DNA from: Aulosira sp. FACHB-615 | GTDB lineage: Bacteria > Cyanobacteriota > Cyanobacteriia > Cyanobacteriales > Nostocaceae | DNA: 64,000 nucleotides | Direction: 5' to 3' | NCBI RefSeq assembly: GCF_014698045.1 | Contig: NZ_JACJSE010000026.1 | Location: forward strand, 1-64,000 | Part shown: positions 63,501 to 64,000 of the stretch, piece by piece | How positions within the stretch are numbered: the stretch's first letter is position 1 | Layout of the letters: each line of letters opens with the position of its first letter | Notes under the pieces: model-generated | Seen by the model: the letters and a program-made list of their open reading frames with translations, nothing else | Databases searched by the model: none | Told to the model about the DNA's origin: nothing | Program-made: the position numbers and the translations under genes

Positions 63501-64000
63501 CTATCTGTCCCGCCGCATCTTTTTTTGGTCTGGGTGTGTTTGGCTTAAAACATCCCCACAATTTATTTTCGGGTAGTTCTCCAGGCTGTAAATTAGCAAA
63601 ACTTCGAGGGTCAACACCAGCATTGCACCACCAACCACCCTTTTCAATATGCTGGTATCGCTCTAAATCTGCATCCCGTAGTCTTCCATCATTGCGTCGG
63701 GAAATTTTTTCACTATATATAAGATATTCCCAGGCTTGATGTTGCTGTTCTACACTATCAAAGTCTAAACTTTCAAAATTTAATTCGGCAATAAACGGAG
63801 ATATGGCGCTTCCTTCTACAATTTCGCGCCAATGATTTGGCTCTAAACGGCTTACAGAAGCATCAATGGTTTTTGAAGATTCTCTGTGTTCTACAACTGA
63901 AGATTTATTGACAAGAGTTTGTTCAATTACTGTTGTATTTTGAGACGCAGTATTTTTTTCAATAATTTCATTGTTAGAAGTAGATTTGGTGGCAGTATTG
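60580..64000 (-). CDS. DUF3854 plasmid protein with three C-terminal tandem repeats (5' end outside the window)
   Basis: The frame is open from the window edge to 60580, at least 1,139 residues; the TTG at 63561 is internal, not the start. The visible N-terminal part (LERYQHIEKGGWWCNAGVDP; ITEGAKKAASLLSQG; ICFDYETKSKTKRN; GTEKGVDDFIVAQG) parallels the Toprim-like DUF3854 half of the replication protein at 16.0 kb. No Walker A helicase follows. Instead there is a region of about 280 residues (LAAFHLVKNYGV...) and three repeats of about 90-110 residues with the core LTI(N/S/G)EQRELY and W..LE...W. It may be a primase- or relaxase-like transfer/replication protein (inference). Confidence 0.8.
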   Translation of the reverse strand, partial: NTATKSTSNNEIIEKNTASQNTTVIEQTLVNKSSVVEHRESSKTIDASVSRLEPNHWREIVEGSAISPFIAELNFESLDFDSVEQQHQAWEYLIYSEKISRRNDGRLRDADLERYQHIEKGGWWCNAGVDPRSFANLQPGELPENKLWGCFKPNTPRPKKDAAGQIVEGKFIKYEHPPKTELSIFLLDVPDDIANKVYSKVGVQPSERDRVSGFWYCVWKHNVPITITEGAKKAASLLSQGYAAIGLPGIYAGYRSKDELGNQIQPVLHDELAVFATKERHINICFDYETKSKTKRNIAIATYRTGQLLESTGANVNVIQLPGTEKGVDDFIVAQGARAFEDLSQKAQPLEDWHKNNQQLDLRLTIFLKNGQEIRLYEQKGDGTVNVTPQGEEVVEEIFDNTPRKKVVAQESESEPDFTLPVMPGLPTFLPPQFNTDFDQIVADYHQQKQQAPTPEVSNQLSPSQNQQTKSWARQQRVTQYLQTQPRKRLEERENGEIALAAFHLVKNYGVRQESKDGDQEISIYQADAFAIKSNGDNYTIFRRSDKKVLMTFEADQSAKPTLRVTQKPQDMLSVERQEFLLVFDCIGKNFPSLDEDPRKIANTLGSLSPKGTHAILESFKQKEVFEVLAQTLSKFERDDLTLGNYRILYQKSQQDNSSRLQLLKTDNNGTTRVAASFDINKTPSGMTYQVKTLAINELDLNKLRLLAQKLDIPQKATTVNPYVTSDTEVAVHPTLAKYIDRLETTEQPPQANNSNGETFPVHPELKKIWQAIEHNDRWLPVDYNGRSILPFAFLNSGNLTHANINNNQGLTINEQRELYFAIHTQAQAEILTHKKTDIALSPWDDILKDLTQQPTKNTATATAQPQNQNTVNTTEGSANSKTSTTADTPQSSKTSTTTIERPIKRQTAPKPQSQTIKSDGTILPLHPELQRAWQELEDSKRWNPVAQQASNEFRDKIQTNQGLTISEQRELYFVIQAQAQVEIRTQEKTNIVLSPLNYIVKDLRQQSPLDNQTNHDQTRDTQLPLHSELAEHWQDLEVNKKWTGVADQWNYPLRQKLKETGKLTIGEQRELYQKLVVQREVELNRNQKSDISLPPFSQILDDLRCEREKAINNTYSPKIEVIKPQQHRNTTKFNEVEL

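Noticed and set aside
63559..63561. TTG as start of the DUF3854 gene
   Set aside because: The frame is open and protein-like upstream to the window edge, with homology to the N-terminus of the replication protein.

Overview
The window reads as part of a large plasmid (or a plasmid-like accessory region) of a filamentous, heterocyst-type cyanobacterium (Nostocales). The grounds are: many copies of the HIP1 octamer (GCGATCGC), an AT-rich background, a DUF3854/CyRepA1-type plasmid replication protein, a CYP110-like P450, cyanobacterial-style 4-Cys Ser/Thr kinase and CHASE2 kinase genes, and dispersed Nostoc-like small repeats. The assignment comes from sequence features only. I recognised no tRNA or rRNA gene and no CRISPR array.

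Layout. (1) 0.1-1.7 kb: a plasmid/phage-type regulator-like gene and a small Pro-rich ORF. (2) 2.1-13.1 kb: first two-partner-secretion (TPS) locus, with TpsB transporter, a P450 on the other strand, TpsA exoprotein, an exported TPR-CHAT (caspase-like) protein translationally coupled to TpsA, an envelope protein and a membrane Ser/Thr kinase with TPRs. (3) 14.0-21.6 kb: plasmid-maintenance block, with a STAND NTPase, the CyRepA1-like replication protein, a tyrosine recombinase preceded by a 14-6-14 inverted site of the kind such enzymes recombine, and a tiny ribbon-helix-helix-like gene bracketed by five GTGTAATAC-type palindromic sites. (4) 21.7-25.8 kb: a Tn7-like pair, TnsC ATPase and a TnsA-TnsB fusion, with four related sites upstream and no TniQ/TnsD or Cas gene in the window. 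(5) 26.2-30.4 kb: damaged insertion sequences (ISKra4-like with a frame break, IS1380-like with an amber stop) and a relic ORF. (6) 30.4-40.1 kb: one 3,234-residue secreted protein with T4-lysozyme-like, Hint, glycine-zipper, three LamG-like, cadherin-like and RTX calcium-binding regions. (7) 40.7-41.0 kb: IS5-type relic. (8) 41.1-53.5 kb: second TPS locus, with TpsB, TpsA, exported TPR-CHAT and DUF928, continuing into a small membrane protein, a response regulator and a CHASE2 histidine kinase. (9) 54.3-57.3 kb: tightly packed four-gene operon with two ParA/StbB-like P-loop proteins. (10) 57.3-59.7 kb: NarL-type regulator, soluble kinase, two-helix membrane protein, lipoprotein. (11) 59.8-64 kb: two plasmid genes, the upstream one a paralogue of the replication protein's DUF3854 half, with triplicated C-terminal repeats; it runs off the window.

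How it may work together. Both TPS loci join an outer-membrane TpsB, a secreted TpsA, a CHAT protease-like protein with its own export signal, and a periplasmic DUF928-type protein. Sensory kinases lie beside each. I infer an envelope surface-protein and protease module present twice on one replicon. The maintenance block and the Tn7-like genes form the mobile and replicative core. The ISs have decayed between the cargo blocks.
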